Source: CBDCFV01 sp965261795 (GTDB taxonomy: Bacteria; Chloroflexota; Dehalococcoidia; Lucifugimonadales; UBA3495). Taken from it: a stretch of 64,000 bases of DNA. Under the pieces are notes generated by a model. It saw only the letters and a list, made by a program, of their open reading frames with translations, ran no database searches and was not told the DNA's origin. Shown one piece after another: positions 17,881 to 28,300 of the stretch. The position numbers and the translations under genes were made by a program. The stretch spans positions 3,844,001 through 3,908,000 of the forward strand of contig OZ253476.1 in assembly GCA_965261795.1 (NCBI GenBank), written 5' to 3'. Positions within the stretch are counted from its first letter, which is position 1. Every line of letters starts with the position of its first letter.

Positions 17881-18483
17881 ATGGGCATGGACCTTCCCCC
17901 GAAGTTCAAGTCAAAGGGCAACCTTCGGCTGCTTGAAGAGCAACTGACTGCTCTCTTCTGCTCCAATCGCTGCCCCGGCGACCTCATCCTCAAGACCTAC
18001 GACCTAGCCCGGGCCATGCGGGATGCAGGGACGCCGGTCATCGGAGGCTTTCAGACCCCGATGGAGAAGGAATGCCTACACCTGCTGCTGCGCGGCAGCC
18101 AGCCTGTGGTTGTCTGTCCAGCCCGCAATGTCGAGAATATGCGGATACCCTCCGATTGGCGCCCTGCGCTGGACCAAGGACGGCTGTTAGTCCTGTCTTC
18201 CTTCCCACCGCACCAACGGCGCCCAACGGCAGAGACTTCGGAGCGGCGCAACGAACTCGTGGTCTCTCTGGCTGAACAAGTCTTCGTCGCCCATGCTGCT
18301 CTGGGTGGCAAGACCGAGGCATTTGTACACAGACTGGCCGCGAGCGGGAAGCTCATCCTTACCTTGGATAGCCCGGCCAATGTGAACCTGGTAGGCGTTG
18401 GAGCGAGGGTAATCTGTGTGGACCAGAGCGCAAGAGGACCCGTCGTGGGGATCTCACACATTCAGACGCGCAAAGAACCCTAA
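17881..18483 (+). CDS. DprA/Smf-like SLOG protein
   Basis: 200 residues with the DprA-type Rossmann pattern: GTPVIGGFQTPMEKECL (51-66), then LLRGSQPVVVCPARNVENM (about 69-87) and a distal FVAHAALGGKTEAFV. It lacks the SAM and winged-helix domains of true DprA, so natural transformation is not a likely job. DprA-like SLOG proteins of this length are seen in defence operons. It lies between the SLOG gene and the GHKL ATPase, with 21-bp spacing to the first. Confidence 0.65.
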   Translation: MGMDLPPKFKSKGNLRLLEEQLTALFCSNRCPGDLILKTYDLARAMRDAGTPVIGGFQTPMEKECLHLLLRGSQPVVVCPARNVENMRIPSDWRPALDQGRLLVLSSFPPHQRRPTAETSERRNELVVSLAEQVFVAHAALGGKTEAFVHRLAASGKLILTLDSPANVNLVGVGARVICVDQSARGPVVGISHIQTRKEP

Positions 18484-18533
18484 TCGCTTTGGGCGTGTTC
18501 AACGTGAAGACTTAGTTGGCAGAGGTCCTTGCT

Positions 18534-19136
18534 ATGGGAAATGATTCGAATACCCTCGGAGTAGTCCGCTCTACGGGACAGATGGAAAAGACATTCCCAG
18601 TTTCGATGGGGCCACGGTTCCTAGAGCTGTTCTCAGAGAACCTATATTCATCCCCCAATAAAGCTTTTGAGGAGTTGGTCGCGAATTCATGGGACGCAGA
18701 GGCCACTGCTGTGTACATTTCCATCCCTGAGAATTTGCGAGACCCAAGGGCAGCGATCTGGGTTCTTGATAATGGCGTATCCATGGATGCGGATGGACTT
18801 GAAACACGTTGGCGGATTACGAGCGGCCACAAGAGAACCTTGCAAAATCCAAAGAGGGATCAAATCGGCAAGTTTGGTATCGGCAAACTTGCCACGTACA
18901 TTCTCGCTTCCGAGATTACTTTCATATGCAAAGCGAGCGACGGACTAATCCGAACGGTGCCTTTCAATTATCGTGATATCGAAGATTTGGACAGCGTCTG
19001 GGACCCCAACAACCTTCCACTTACGGTCAGAGTAATTTCAGAGGCCGACCTCCAGGAAATCCTCCTGACTGTAGATGATGGGTACGGAATCCTCAAATTA
19101 CTGTCAAGTGGTGTCCCTCACATTCAACCCTCTTAG
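18534..19136 (+). pseudogene. GHKL (Hsp90-like) ATPase, truncated by IS701
   Basis: 200 codons of an N-terminal GHKL ATPase domain: ELVANSWDAEA with N51 and D54 (N-box), VLDNGVSMD at 78-86 (G1) and IGKFGIGKLA at 111-120 (G2). This is the order seen in MutL/Hsp90/Morc-like proteins. The frame ends at a TAG that is part of the TTAG target duplication of the IS701 element beginning at 19137. Relatives are normally several hundred residues longer. No continuation is found beyond the two insertion sequences, so the 3' part was deleted. A TTG at 18516 would be an alternative start. Confidence 0.75.
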
Positions 19137-19193
19137 TACTACAGTCGCAGATTAAAAGCAGGTAGAATTGAGGCATTCGAGCGGTGTTGAGGT

Positions 19194-20583
19194 ATGGCGG
19201 TGGCGGCGCATGAGGATGAAGTAGCGGAAGTGGCCCGGTGGTCTGAGGGGATTGAACGGGTCCATGAACGCATTGCGCCACGGTTCCGGCGTCCGGAGCC
19301 CCGCCGGCGGGCGCTGGACTATCTGAAAGGGTTGCTCAGCCTGGTCGAGCGCAAGAATGGCTGGCAGCTTGCGGAGCAGGCAGGAGATGCCACGCCTGAC
19401 GGGGTGCAGCGCCTGCTGTCCAGCTACCGGTGGGATGCGGACCTGGTGCGCGACGACCTGAGGGAGTACGTGGTAGACCACTTGGCCGGCGCCGATGGTG
19501 TGCTGGTGGTGGACGAGACCGGATTCCTGAAGAAGGGGAACAAGTCCGCAGGGGTGCAACGTCAGTACAGCGGCACGGCGGGCCGGATCGAGAACAGTCA
19601 AATTGGCGTATTCCTGGCCTACGCCTGCGGCAAGGGCAGGGCCTTGCTGGACCGCGAACTGTACCTGCCTCAGGTGTGGGCCCGTGATGTGGAGAGGCGA
19701 CGGGAGGCCGGGGTACCTGAGGATGCCGTATTCCGGACCAAGCCGCAACTGGCGCAACTGATGCTTGAACGGGCGGTGGAATCAGGAGTTCCCTTCGGCT
19801 GGGTTGCCGGGGATGAGGTTTACGGCAGCGACCGCAGTCTGCGGCTGTGGCTGGAGCGGGAGGGAATTCCCCACATACTGGCCATCAAGAGCAACGAGAA
19901 GCTGTGGGCCTGGACGGAAAAGGGGCCCCTTCAGGTAAGAGCGGACCAGCTGGCAGCCCAAGTCAAGGAAACAGACTGGGTCAGGTGCAGCGCGGGCGAT
20001 GGGGCCAAGGGTCCCCGGCTCTACGACTGGGCCACCGTGGAGATACGGCCCCTGAGGGAGCCGGGCAGGGGTTATTGGCTGCTGGCCCGCGCAGCATTGC
20101 CAAGCCCGGGGAATTATCCTACTACGTATGTTATGGCCCGGCGGGGACAACCCTGGAGGAACTGGTGAGGGTGGCCGGCCGCCGCTGGGCTATAGAGGAG
20201 TGCTTCGAGGAGGCCAAAGGACAGAGCCTGCCCCCGCGAAGGCGGGGGTGGGACTGGACCAGTACGAGGTACGCCGTTGGGATGGCTGGTACCGGCACAT
20301 CACTTGGCGATGTTGGCCTACGCCTATCTGGCAGTAATCAGGTATTATGCGAGGACACAGGGATGCCTGGAGGAAAGGGGGGCGGTCCAGCAGGGACCGG
20401 AGCCTGATTCCGTTAACAGTCCCCGAAGTGCGCCGGCTGCTTACCCGCCTTATATGGACTCCAAACCGCTCTGCCGATTTCGTGCTGTCCTGGTCCCACT
20501 GGAGACGAAGACATCAGGCCAGAGCGCAACAAAGCCACTACCAACGTCGATTATCGCAACTGACAACAGTAGTGCTGCTGTAG
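19194..20583 (+). pseudogene. IS701-family transposase, decayed
   Basis: DDE transposase with VLVVDETGFLKKG (first Asp), GWVAGDEVYGSD (second) and RWAIEECFEEAKG (Glu). The frame is lost by apparent one-base deletions near 20092 (ARAAL for RRSIA) and 20300 (RHITW for RHITLAM). A 23-bp hairpin-repeat insertion at 20225-20247 adds a third break between EEAKGQ and VGLDQYEV. Another frame change precedes the C-terminal LTVPEVRRLL segment (from about 20350). Not functional. Confidence 0.85.
20225..20247 (-). repeat. hairpin repeat, copy 5 (23 bp)
   Basis: Perfect stem CCCCCGC/GCGGGGG (20231-20237 with 20242-20248) and loop GAAG. The reconstructed site is CAG^GTG in the transposase, i.e. CAC^CTG on the other strand, the same site as in the IS630 copies. 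Confidence 0.85.
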
Positions 20584-20588
20584 TATTA

Positions 20589-21461
20589 GAACCTGTTTAC
20601 AATCTCTTCAGGATTAGCGTTGCGAAGGCGAGAACCACCATTTGCAGGCTGGTATTGAGCTTTCGTTCGCAGTTCTTCCAGAGCCGGCGGCACTTCTCCA
20701 GCCAAGCGAAAGACCGCTCCACCACCCATCTCTTCGGCAGCACCACGAAGGTGTGCAGTTCGTTGCGTTTCACCACTTCCACCGCGGCTCCCAACAGGCT
20801 TCACACCCCAGCGGCAAAGGGCTTCCCGGTGTAGCCTCCATCCACCAGCACGTTCTGCACCTGGTTGAGGCCATCCCGGTGCCGGTCAAACATCGCCAAG
20901 GCCCCGGCCCGGTCGGTCACGTTGGCCGCGGTTAGGTGGATCGCGTGGGGCAACCCCTGCGTGTCCACCGCGATGTGGCGCTTGATTCCGGACACCTTCT
21001 TGCCCGCGTCATAGCCTTTGTTCCCGGCGCTGTCAGTGTTCTTCACGCTCTGGGAGTCCACGATACAAAAGCTGGTCCGCTCTTTCCGTCCATTCCCCCG
21101 TTTCCACGAGGGCGGGCCTCGCCAACCAATTTTTTTTAAGACCTGCTCCAGAATGGAATCCTCATCCGGGCCGGGCCGCTCGCTCCATTGCCGGAAATAC
21201 TTGTAGCAGGTGCGCCAATCGGGGAAGTCCGCAGGCAGCATGCGCCACTGGCAGCCGCTTTTCAGGAGGTACAACACCCCGCAGAAAACGTCGTACAGGT
21301 CCACGGTGCGGGGCTTGGTCCGGCGCCGGACCAACTCCAGCGTCGGCAGAATCCGGGCGAATTGCTCCCGGCTGATGTCGCTGGGATAGGAATGAGACAT
21401 GCTTACCCCTCCCTTGGTAATAGTCTCAACTTAACGTATTCCAAAGATCGTCAACAGGTTC
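20589..21461. mobile_element. IS5-family insertion sequence
   Basis: 873 bp with 17-bp inverted repeats GAACCTGTTTACAATCT (20589-20605) and its complement at 21445-21461 (two mismatches). TTA on each side (20586-20588 and 21462-21464) fits a 3-bp TNA duplication of IS5 subgroups. It abuts the IS701 element directly. Confidence 0.8.
20597..21400 (-). pseudogene. IS5-family transposase with one internal stop
   Basis: One continuous frame of about 267 codons, interrupted only by a TGA at 20801-20803 (AAGV-stop-SLLGAAVEVV). Catalytic residues are FCIVDSQSVK (Asp), VLVDGGYTG (Asp) and VERSFAWLEK (Glu). The N-terminal SRCQW-type region (LKSGCQWRMLPADFPDW) is characteristic of IS5. The two halves are in the same frame, so this is a nonsense codon and not the two-frame arrangement of some IS5 elements. 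Confidence 0.85.
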
Positions 21462-21483
21462 TTAGAACTGGGTGACGCAGAGG

Positions 21484-21780
21484 TCATCTGGCCTTTTTCC
21501 AGAAGCGGTCGTTGTTCAGGTCTTCTTGGGTGGCCGGGCGCATCTGATACGGCAACACGTCTGCAATGGCAACGGTGTACCCGTCCGATTCCTGGAACTC
21601 AACCACAAAGGCTTCCTCTCGGGGATAGATATGTATGATTGTGCCAACGTCACCCGGCAGAAGTCCTTTCTGGGGATTGTCAGCCTTATGCAGGAGATTA
21701 TCGCATGGAACCGAGAAAAGATTTTCAAGCGGGATGCTACAAGTGAGAGCGACGACTTGATGTTCGCTGAACATGCTCAC
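21484..21780 (-). CDS. DUF4926-like small protein
   Basis: 98 residues with the pattern LLPGDVGTIIHIYPREEAF-VVEF-DGYTVAIADV typical of DUF4926, a small SH3-like domain often found beside toxins or nucleases. No toxin partner is adjacent now; the IS5 element lies 19 bp downstream of its stop and may have removed it. Function unknown. Confidence 0.6.
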   Translation of the reverse strand: MSMFSEHQVVALTCSIPLENLFSVPCDNLLHKADNPQKGLLPGDVGTIIHIYPREEAFVVEFQESDGYTVAIADVLPYQMRPATQEDLNNDRFWKKAR

Positions 21781-21848
21781 CCCCTGCCGCGGAGGCTGTT
21801 TCCTATTTCTTTACCAAGGTATGGCTAAAACCAGTTGCGGTGTCGGGA

Positions 21849-21943
21849 TTGTCTGAATCAGGATTTTCAGGATTCAAAGATTAGCAGGATTGATCGGCAT
21901 TATCCTGAGAATCTCGTAATCCGGTGAATCCTGATTCAGACAA
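21849..21943. repeat. 95-bp palindromic intergenic repeat
   Basis: Perfect 17-bp inverted repeat: TTGTCTGAATCAGGATT at 21849-21865 and its complement at 21927-21943. Inside are further CAGGATT motifs. This GAATCAGGATTTTCAGGATT-type sequence resembles a dispersed intergenic repeat known from many genomes. It lies at the 3' end of the GMC gene and might also end transcription. Confidence 0.6.
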
Positions 21944-21983
21944 AAGTATCGCACCCGGTTTCCGCCCCACTCACGTTGTACGT

Positions 21984-23528
21984 CTACCCCCGCTTGTCCG
22001 CCGCCACCCATTCGGCCACACGCTCGCCTATCATGATGGCGGTGGCGTTGGTGTTGGAGCGAGGGACTTGGGGCATGACCGAGGAGTCGGCTATCCATAA
22101 GCCCTCGATGCTCTTGACCTTGCAGTGCTGGTCTACCACCGCTACAGGGTCCGAGTCGGGGCCCATTCGGCAGGTTCCGGATACGTGCCGGGCGGTACCG
22201 ACCACCTGTTTTATCCACAGGTCAAGGCTGTCGTCGCTGGCCAGTATCTCGTCGGTGGGCGTCAGCCGCGTCTCGCAAACGTCCTTATATGCCTCGGACT
22301 CCAGCATCTTCGCGCCCAAGCGCACACCGTCCCGCATCCGGCGCATATCATCCGGATGCTGAAGGTACTGGTAGTTGAAGGTGGGCTGCACGGTGGGGTC
22401 CGACGAAGCCAGCCTGAGGTAACCTGCGCCGTGGGGCAGTTCCAAGGCCAACGACATCCTGGCTTCCCGGTTGCCCAGTATTTCGCCGGTGAGCGAGTTA
22501 AAGAGCGAGTTGGTCATCATCAGCATGTCGCCCGGGTCGTTGGAGCCTTCGGCGGTGTACCGCAGGGCAACGCGCACCGCGGATGAGTCAGCGACCAACT
22601 CGACATCATCTTTAACCCTGAATGACACAGGTGCGATGGCATGGTTCCAAAGGTTCGCTCCCACGCCCTGCGCCTCGTGGACTACCGGAATCCCGAAGGC
22701 ATCCAATTGGTCCTTGGGGCCCACGCCGGACAGCATCAGGATGTGGGGCGACTTGAGCGCCCCGGCTGACAGCACCAACCGCTCGGCTTCCACCTTGAAT
22801 ATCTCGCCGCCGCTCTCGGCCTCCACGCCCACGACGCGTTTCCCTTCGAACAGGACCCGGCGGACAAAGACATTGCCCCTGACAGTCAGGTTCAGGCGAT
22901 GCCTCAAGGGGCTTAAATGTGTGATGGCGGTGCTCATGCGGACGCCGTTCAGGTTGTTCATCGGCACCGGCGCGACGCCGTCGGGCTGCGGGCCGTTCAT
23001 GTCTTCTGAGACAGGAAAACCGGCCTCGATGCAGGCGGCGTGAAAGGCCTTTTGAATGGAGGGCCACTCCCCCTCGTGCCGGCGGCTGATGGGAATGGGA
23101 CCGTCGCTGCCGTGGAAGTCGTCTCGTATGTCCCGGTCCGACTCGGACATCCGGTAGTAGTGCAACACGTTCAGGTAGCCCCACTCGTCGTTGCCCATGT
23201 TGGCCCAGTTTTCGAAGTCCTCCGGTACGCCCCGCAGGAAGACCTGCCCGTTGATGGAGCCGCCCCCGCCGATTACCTTGCCTTGGGCCACGTGGATTTC
23301 GCCCTGCTCCTCGGTGATGGTGCCGCGGAGGGCCCAGTTGATGGGAGAATCCTCGGCCTCACCAGCCCGAGTGTGGCCTTGAAGCACAGCCTCCGGGAGG
23401 TCTGCCGGGTCGGGGTAGTCGGTCCCGGCTTCCAGCAACAGGACCGATATATCCGGGTCTTCCGCCAACCGCGCAGCCACCACCGAGCCGGCGGAACCGC
23501 CACCGATAACAATAACGTCGTATTTCAT
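21984..23528 (-). CDS. GMC-family FAD oxidoreductase
   Basis: 514-residue flavoenzyme of the choline dehydrogenase/glucose oxidase group. N-terminal FAD Rossmann motif VIGGGSAGSVVAARL with LLLEAG after it; GMC signature around GGGSINGQVFLRG (residues about 86-98); C-terminal HVSGTCRMG with the catalytic His, and NTNATAIMIGERVAEW. It should oxidise an alcohol group of an unknown small substrate. It is in tandem with a paralogue upstream (110 bp between), and both are transcribed leftward. Confidence 0.9.
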   Translation of the reverse strand: MKYDVIVIGGGSAGSVVAARLAEDPDISVLLLEAGTDYPDPADLPEAVLQGHTRAGEAEDSPINWALRGTITEEQGEIHVAQGKVIGGGGSINGQVFLRGVPEDFENWANMGNDEWGYLNVLHYYRMSESDRDIRDDFHGSDGPIPISRRHEGEWPSIQKAFHAACIEAGFPVSEDMNGPQPDGVAPVPMNNLNGVRMSTAITHLSPLRHRLNLTVRGNVFVRRVLFEGKRVVGVEAESGGEIFKVEAERLVLSAGALKSPHILMLSGVGPKDQLDAFGIPVVHEAQGVGANLWNHAIAPVSFRVKDDVELVADSSAVRVALRYTAEGSNDPGDMLMMTNSLFNSLTGEILGNREARMSLALELPHGAGYLRLASSDPTVQPTFNYQYLQHPDDMRRMRDGVRLGAKMLESEAYKDVCETRLTPTDEILASDDSLDLWIKQVVGTARHVSGTCRMGPDSDPVAVVDQHCKVKSIEGLWIADSSVMPQVPRSNTNATAIMIGERVAEWVAADKRG

Positions 23529-23637
23529 GGCCCCTCCTGTATTTTGTCGAATGATTCACCGCGGGAGAACGCGGAGAAAACCCGAACCATGCTGGATGGC
23601 GTATTAAGAACTCTGCGGTTAATCGGTCCCGCGCCGT

Positions 23638-25176
23638 TTAAGACGACGCCATCCACTCCGCGATGCGTTCGCCGATCATTATTGTGGTGAGGTTGGTGTT
23701 GGCGCGGATACAGTCGGGCATTATCGAGGCGTCGGCCACCCTCAGGTTATCAACGCCGCGCACCCGCCCATACTGGTCCACCACCGCCATGGGGTCCGAG
23801 TCCGGCCCCATTTTGCAGGTCGCAGAGAGGTGCTGGCCGATCCATACGTTCTTGTACATCCACTCGTCCAGGGCGTCGTCGGACACCAAGTCATCTTCCG
23901 TGGGCGTAATCATGCCGTTCAGGATACCGCTGAAAGCCTCATGTTCCATCAGCTTCATGGAAATACGGATGGCCTCTCTCAGCCTGGCCCGGTCCCACGG
24001 GCTCTCCAAGTGACGGCATTCAATGTTGGGTTGAACCCTGGGATCGGTAGAGGCCAGCGTCACTTGCCCCGACCCCTCAGCCAACTCCAGCATAGCCGTG
24101 AATCTTATGCCCTCCTCTTCGAAGGGGTCGCCGCCCAAGGGGGTGGAGAAGGAGGATGGGAAAATCTGGATGTCGTTGCGGTATTCTGATCCCGACGCAG
24201 TGTACCGGAGCAGTGTCTGCATCCTCGGCGCGGTCGGATTGAGCGGGAAGTCGTCTTTGACCTTGGCGCGAATCGGCACCAAGGGATGGTCCCGTAGGTT
24301 TTGGCCCACTCCGGGAAGGTCGTTCACCACCGGAATACCGAACTCCCTCAGATGGTCTGCGGGTCCCACGCCCGACAACATCAGGATATGCGGGGACGCC
24401 ACCGCGCCGGCGCAGAGCACTATCCGCTCACCCTCCACTGTAAAAGTCTCTCCACCGCTTTCCACCTCGACCCCAACGGCCTTGGCCCCTTCGAACAGAA
24501 TACGGCGCACCAACACGTTAGACCGGATGGTCAAGTTCAGCCGGTGCCGGTTGGGGTTGATATAGGTCAGCGCCGTGCTCATCCGGACGCCGTTGGGGTT
24601 GTTCATGGGGAAGGGGCCAACCCCCCATGCGTCGGGGTTGTTGTGATCGTAGGTTTCCGGGTACCCCACGTCAATGCAGGCTTGCTGGAACGCGTTCTGC
24701 AAAGGAGACCAAGTCTCCCGCCGGTGTCGCCGCACCGGTATCGGCCCTTCGTTACCATGGAAGTCGTCTTGAATGTCCGTGTCCGTTTCGAGCTTTCTGA
24801 AAAACGGGAGGACTTTGATGTAACTCCACTCGTCGTTGCCCCAGGAGGCCCAGTTGTCATAGTCCTCCGGCACACCACGCAGGAACACTTGACCGTTGAT
24901 GGCGCTGGTGCCGCCGACAACCCTCCCCCGCGGTACGGCAATGGGTTCGGGTTGGTGAGAACTGACACTGCCGGTGAACGACCAGTTGTGGGGCGCGCCC
25001 ATCTCAGAGGCGGTGGGGGCGTAGCCGAACTTCAAGTCGTCGGGGTACTGCTCGAATTCCGCGTAATCGGGCCCCGCTTCCAGCACCAGCACGGAGCGGT
25101 TGGGGTCCTCAGACAAACGCGTCGCCAGTGCTCCCCCGCCGGATCCGGCTCCTATTACAATGACGTCGTACTTCAT
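23638..25176 (-). CDS. GMC-family FAD oxidoreductase (paralogue)
   Basis: 512 residues, closely similar in layout to the gene downstream: VIGAGSGGGALATRL FAD motif, GGTSAINGQVFLRGVPEDY signature, HLSATCKMGPDSDP with the catalytic His and NTNLTTIMIGERIAEW at the end. Probably a dehydrogenase/oxidase acting on a hydroxylated compound. The tandem arrangement suggests gene duplication with divergent substrates. Confidence 0.9.
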   Translation of the reverse strand: MKYDVIVIGAGSGGGALATRLSEDPNRSVLVLEAGPDYAEFEQYPDDLKFGYAPTASEMGAPHNWSFTGSVSSHQPEPIAVPRGRVVGGTSAINGQVFLRGVPEDYDNWASWGNDEWSYIKVLPFFRKLETDTDIQDDFHGNEGPIPVRRHRRETWSPLQNAFQQACIDVGYPETYDHNNPDAWGVGPFPMNNPNGVRMSTALTYINPNRHRLNLTIRSNVLVRRILFEGAKAVGVEVESGGETFTVEGERIVLCAGAVASPHILMLSGVGPADHLREFGIPVVNDLPGVGQNLRDHPLVPIRAKVKDDFPLNPTAPRMQTLLRYTASGSEYRNDIQIFPSSFSTPLGGDPFEEEGIRFTAMLELAEGSGQVTLASTDPRVQPNIECRHLESPWDRARLREAIRISMKLMEHEAFSGILNGMITPTEDDLVSDDALDEWMYKNVWIGQHLSATCKMGPDSDPMAVVDQYGRVRGVDNLRVADASIMPDCIRANTNLTTIMIGERIAEWMASS

Positions 25177-25373
25177 AGACCCTCCAGCTTATTTGGTTCG
25201 GCGCGCCGTAGGGCAGGATTATACTCTCCCGCCGCGAGGGCGGACAAACGCAACGACCTGTTATACTCTTAGCGTATGGGTGGAAATTACCCACCGTCAC
25301 TCCTGCGAACGCAGGAACTTGCGCCCTCTGTGCCTTCTCCGCTCAACTGGACCCAGGTTTTAAAGAAGGCAGA

Positions 25374-28300
25374 ATGATAAAAGCTTTAGCATCAACGTCC
25401 TTGATTCTGGTTGTCCTGTTGCTCATTTGGGGAGCGGCATCCCCGCCCGGCGCCGGTTCCCAACACGGCAACGTGGACTATGACAAGGACGACGACGGCC
25501 TGATCGAGATTTCGTACTTGGAGCAGTTGGTTGCTCTTCGCTATGACCTGGACGGCGATGGCCTGGGCTTGCCGAACCGCAGGTTTCCTAGCGCAGAGCC
25601 GGGATATGGCTGCCCCATCGTCGGCCCCCGCCATAAAAACGTCAGAAAATGCCGGGGATACGAACTAACCAGGCCTCTGGACTTCCAGGACCCCGCCAGC
25701 TACGCTTCCAACTCGGTCAACCCAGAGTGGACGGAGCATACAGAAGGAGACGGGTGGCATCCCATTGGTCTCGTCTCAGGCGTCCGTCGACTATACTCGA
25801 AAGAGAGAATGGCCGCCTACGGATATAAAGCCACGTTTGACGGTAACGGGCACACCATATCCAACCTGTTTATCAAATACGACGGGTACTCTAGAAGCCA
25901 GATCCGCCCGAGCGGACTCTTCGGCGTTACAAGCGAAACCAGCGAGATCAAGCGGATCGGCTTGGATAATGTCAACGTAACAAGCCCGTCCCATGTTGGC
26001 GGGTTGGTCGGGATTAATAGCGGCAGGATCACCGAAAGCTACGTCACCGGCAGGGTGCTGCCGGAAATCGAGTTACAAGGATACCATTCCGGCGGGCTGG
26101 TTGGAGTGAACCATGGCCGGATCAGTGATAGCCATGCCATAGTCGCTGTGTCCGGGGCAGGCATCATCGGCGGACTGGCCGGAGGCAATGGTCACAATGC
26201 CGTGATCATCAACAGCTATGCCGACAGCAGCGTATCCGGCAGGTTCACGCTCGGCGGTCTGGTCGGGTATAACAGCGGAGAAGTCATCTACAGTTACGCT
26301 GCCGGAGCCGTGACGGCGCATAAGGGGGGTCCCGGCGGGTCTAACGACATGGTGGGTATCGGCGGGTTGGTTGGAATCAATGACGGAGACGGCCGAATCA
26401 CCGGCAGCTATGCCACAGGCGCCGTGACCGGAAGTAGAAGCGTCGGCGGGCTCGTTGGACACAGCCATAAGGACAGCCGAATTACCGGCAGCTATGCCAC
26501 AGGCGCCGTGTCAGGAGGAGTCAGCGTTGGCGGGTTGGTCGGAGGTAACAGCGGCGCGGTCTTTGGCAGCTATGCCACAGGCGCCGTGGCTGGAAGTGGA
26601 TATGTCGGCGGACTCGTTGGAGGAAACTACGGCCCGGTCAGCGTTAGTTATGCCACCGGCAGTGTGTCAGGGAAAATCGCGGTAGGAGGCTTGGCCGGAA
26701 TAAACCGGTCCCGAATCCTCGACGTTTACGCCGCCGGCAACCTCTCCGGAGAAAGTAAAGTCGGCGGGTTGGTTGGAGCTAGCGAGTACGACCAGATCAC
26801 CGGCGGCTTGTGGGACATTCAGACCTCGGGCCGACAGTGTGCTGTGGGAGCGATAGGGCCTCGGGGCTTCCCAAGTGGGGACTCGGGCCAGCAGTGCGAC
26901 GTGGAAGCGGAAAGGTCTGCCGGCATCGTGGGTGGAAGCACAGTCGAGTTACAGTCCCTTACCGGTTTCACAGGCATATACTCCTATTGGGACTCCGAGT
27001 GGAGGGAACTTTGGGACTTTGGCGCAGCCACCGAGTATCCGACACTGCGGATTGACTACGATGGCGACGTGCCCGCAATCTTGGAGAAACCCGCGCCAAC
27101 CCCCACATCTGCTCCAACTCCCACTCCCATTCCTACGCCTCTTCCAACTCCAACGCCTACTCCCCTGCCGACGCCTACTCCTACGCCAACACCTACTCCT
27201 AGGCATACGCCAACACCGCTTCCTACCTTAACGCCGGACCCCACTTTGCCGGACTATGACGCGGACGATGATGGACTGATCGAGGTATCGAACCTGGAAC
27301 AGTTGTCTGCAATACGTTACGACCTTGACGGTGACGGCAAGCCGGAAGTGACGTCGAACGGATCTCGGGCAGCCTACGCCGCAGCCTTCCCCGGCGCAAC
27401 GCGGGGGATGAATTGTCCACGCGGCGGCTGTGTGGGGTATGAACTAGCCAACCCGCTGGACTTTCTTGACCCCGCCAGCTACGCCTCCAACTCGGTCAAC
27501 ACCGCGCGGACGGAAGGAGACGGGTGGCATCCCATTGGCCGTGAATCAAGAGCACCGCAATACCAAGCCGTCTTCGACGGCAACGGGCACACCATTTCAA
27601 ACCTTTTTATCTACCGGACTGGCAACAATGGCCTCTTCTACGTTATAGGCAGTTCCGGCAGCATAACGCGGACCGGCTTGGAAAGGATAGATGTGACAGG
27701 TACGGGGTGGGTTGGCGGGTTGGCCGCTATTAACCGCGGCACGATCAGCGACAGCTATGTCACCGGTTTGGTGTTCGGGGTAGAGGTAACTGAAAATTCT
27801 GAGACCATCGTTGGGCTGGGCGGAACCGCAGGCGGGTTGGCCGGGGGGAACGCCGGCACAATCGTCAGGAGCTATTCTACGGCCAGTGTGGAAGGAGATA
27901 TCGCCGGTGGGCTGGCCGGAAGCAACCAAGGCCAAATCAGCAGGAGCTACGCCACCGGCAGTGCGCTCGGGAAAAGCGGCGTCGGCGGGCTGGCCGGAAG
28001 CAACCAAGGCCAAATCAGCAGGAGCTACGCCACCGGCATCGTGTTCGGAGAAAGCAAAGTTGGAGGGCTGGCCGGATATAACAACGGCGGCCTGATCGGC
28101 GGAAGCTATGCCAGCGGCAGGGTGTCCGGGGAGAAAGATGCCGGCGCACTGGCCGGATACAACTCCGGCACTATCAGAAACAGCTTCGGGGATACTGTGA
28201 CATCTTGCCGGAATTCCGGTGTCGGGAATGAAGAGTCCGCCGGGCCGGAGGGCAAGACCACGGCCGAGTTGCAGTCACCAACCGGCTACACCGGCATATA

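Larger units (their letters stand above)
19137..20585. mobile_element. IS701-family insertion sequence
   Basis: 1449 bp. The left end TACTACAGTCGCA (19137) and the complement of the right end, TACTACAGCAGCA (ending 20585), form short inverted repeats with two mismatches. The element is flanked by TTAG on both sides (19133-19136 and 20586-20589), matching the YTAR 4-bp duplication of IS701. It interrupts the GHKL ATPase gene. Confidence 0.85.

Noticed and set aside
20597..21400. Two-ORF IS5 with programmed frameshifting
   Set aside because: The two parts are in the same frame, separated by a single TGA, so it is a nonsense codon.
24301..25272. Long open frame on the plus strand opposite the second GMC gene
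   Set aside because: It is the complement of a strongly conserved oxidoreductase and has no family signature of its own.
25290..25325. CTCCTGCGAACGCAGGA hairpin as another copy of the transposase repeat
   Set aside because: It lacks CAGGCT and the CCCCGT-type stem and lies between genes; it looks like a common intergenic REP-type hairpin.
26010..28150. Regularly spaced near-identical 20-25 bp units that look like a CRISPR array
   Set aside because: They are in frame and code for GLUG repeats of one long protein; spacers are also conserved and there are no cas genes.
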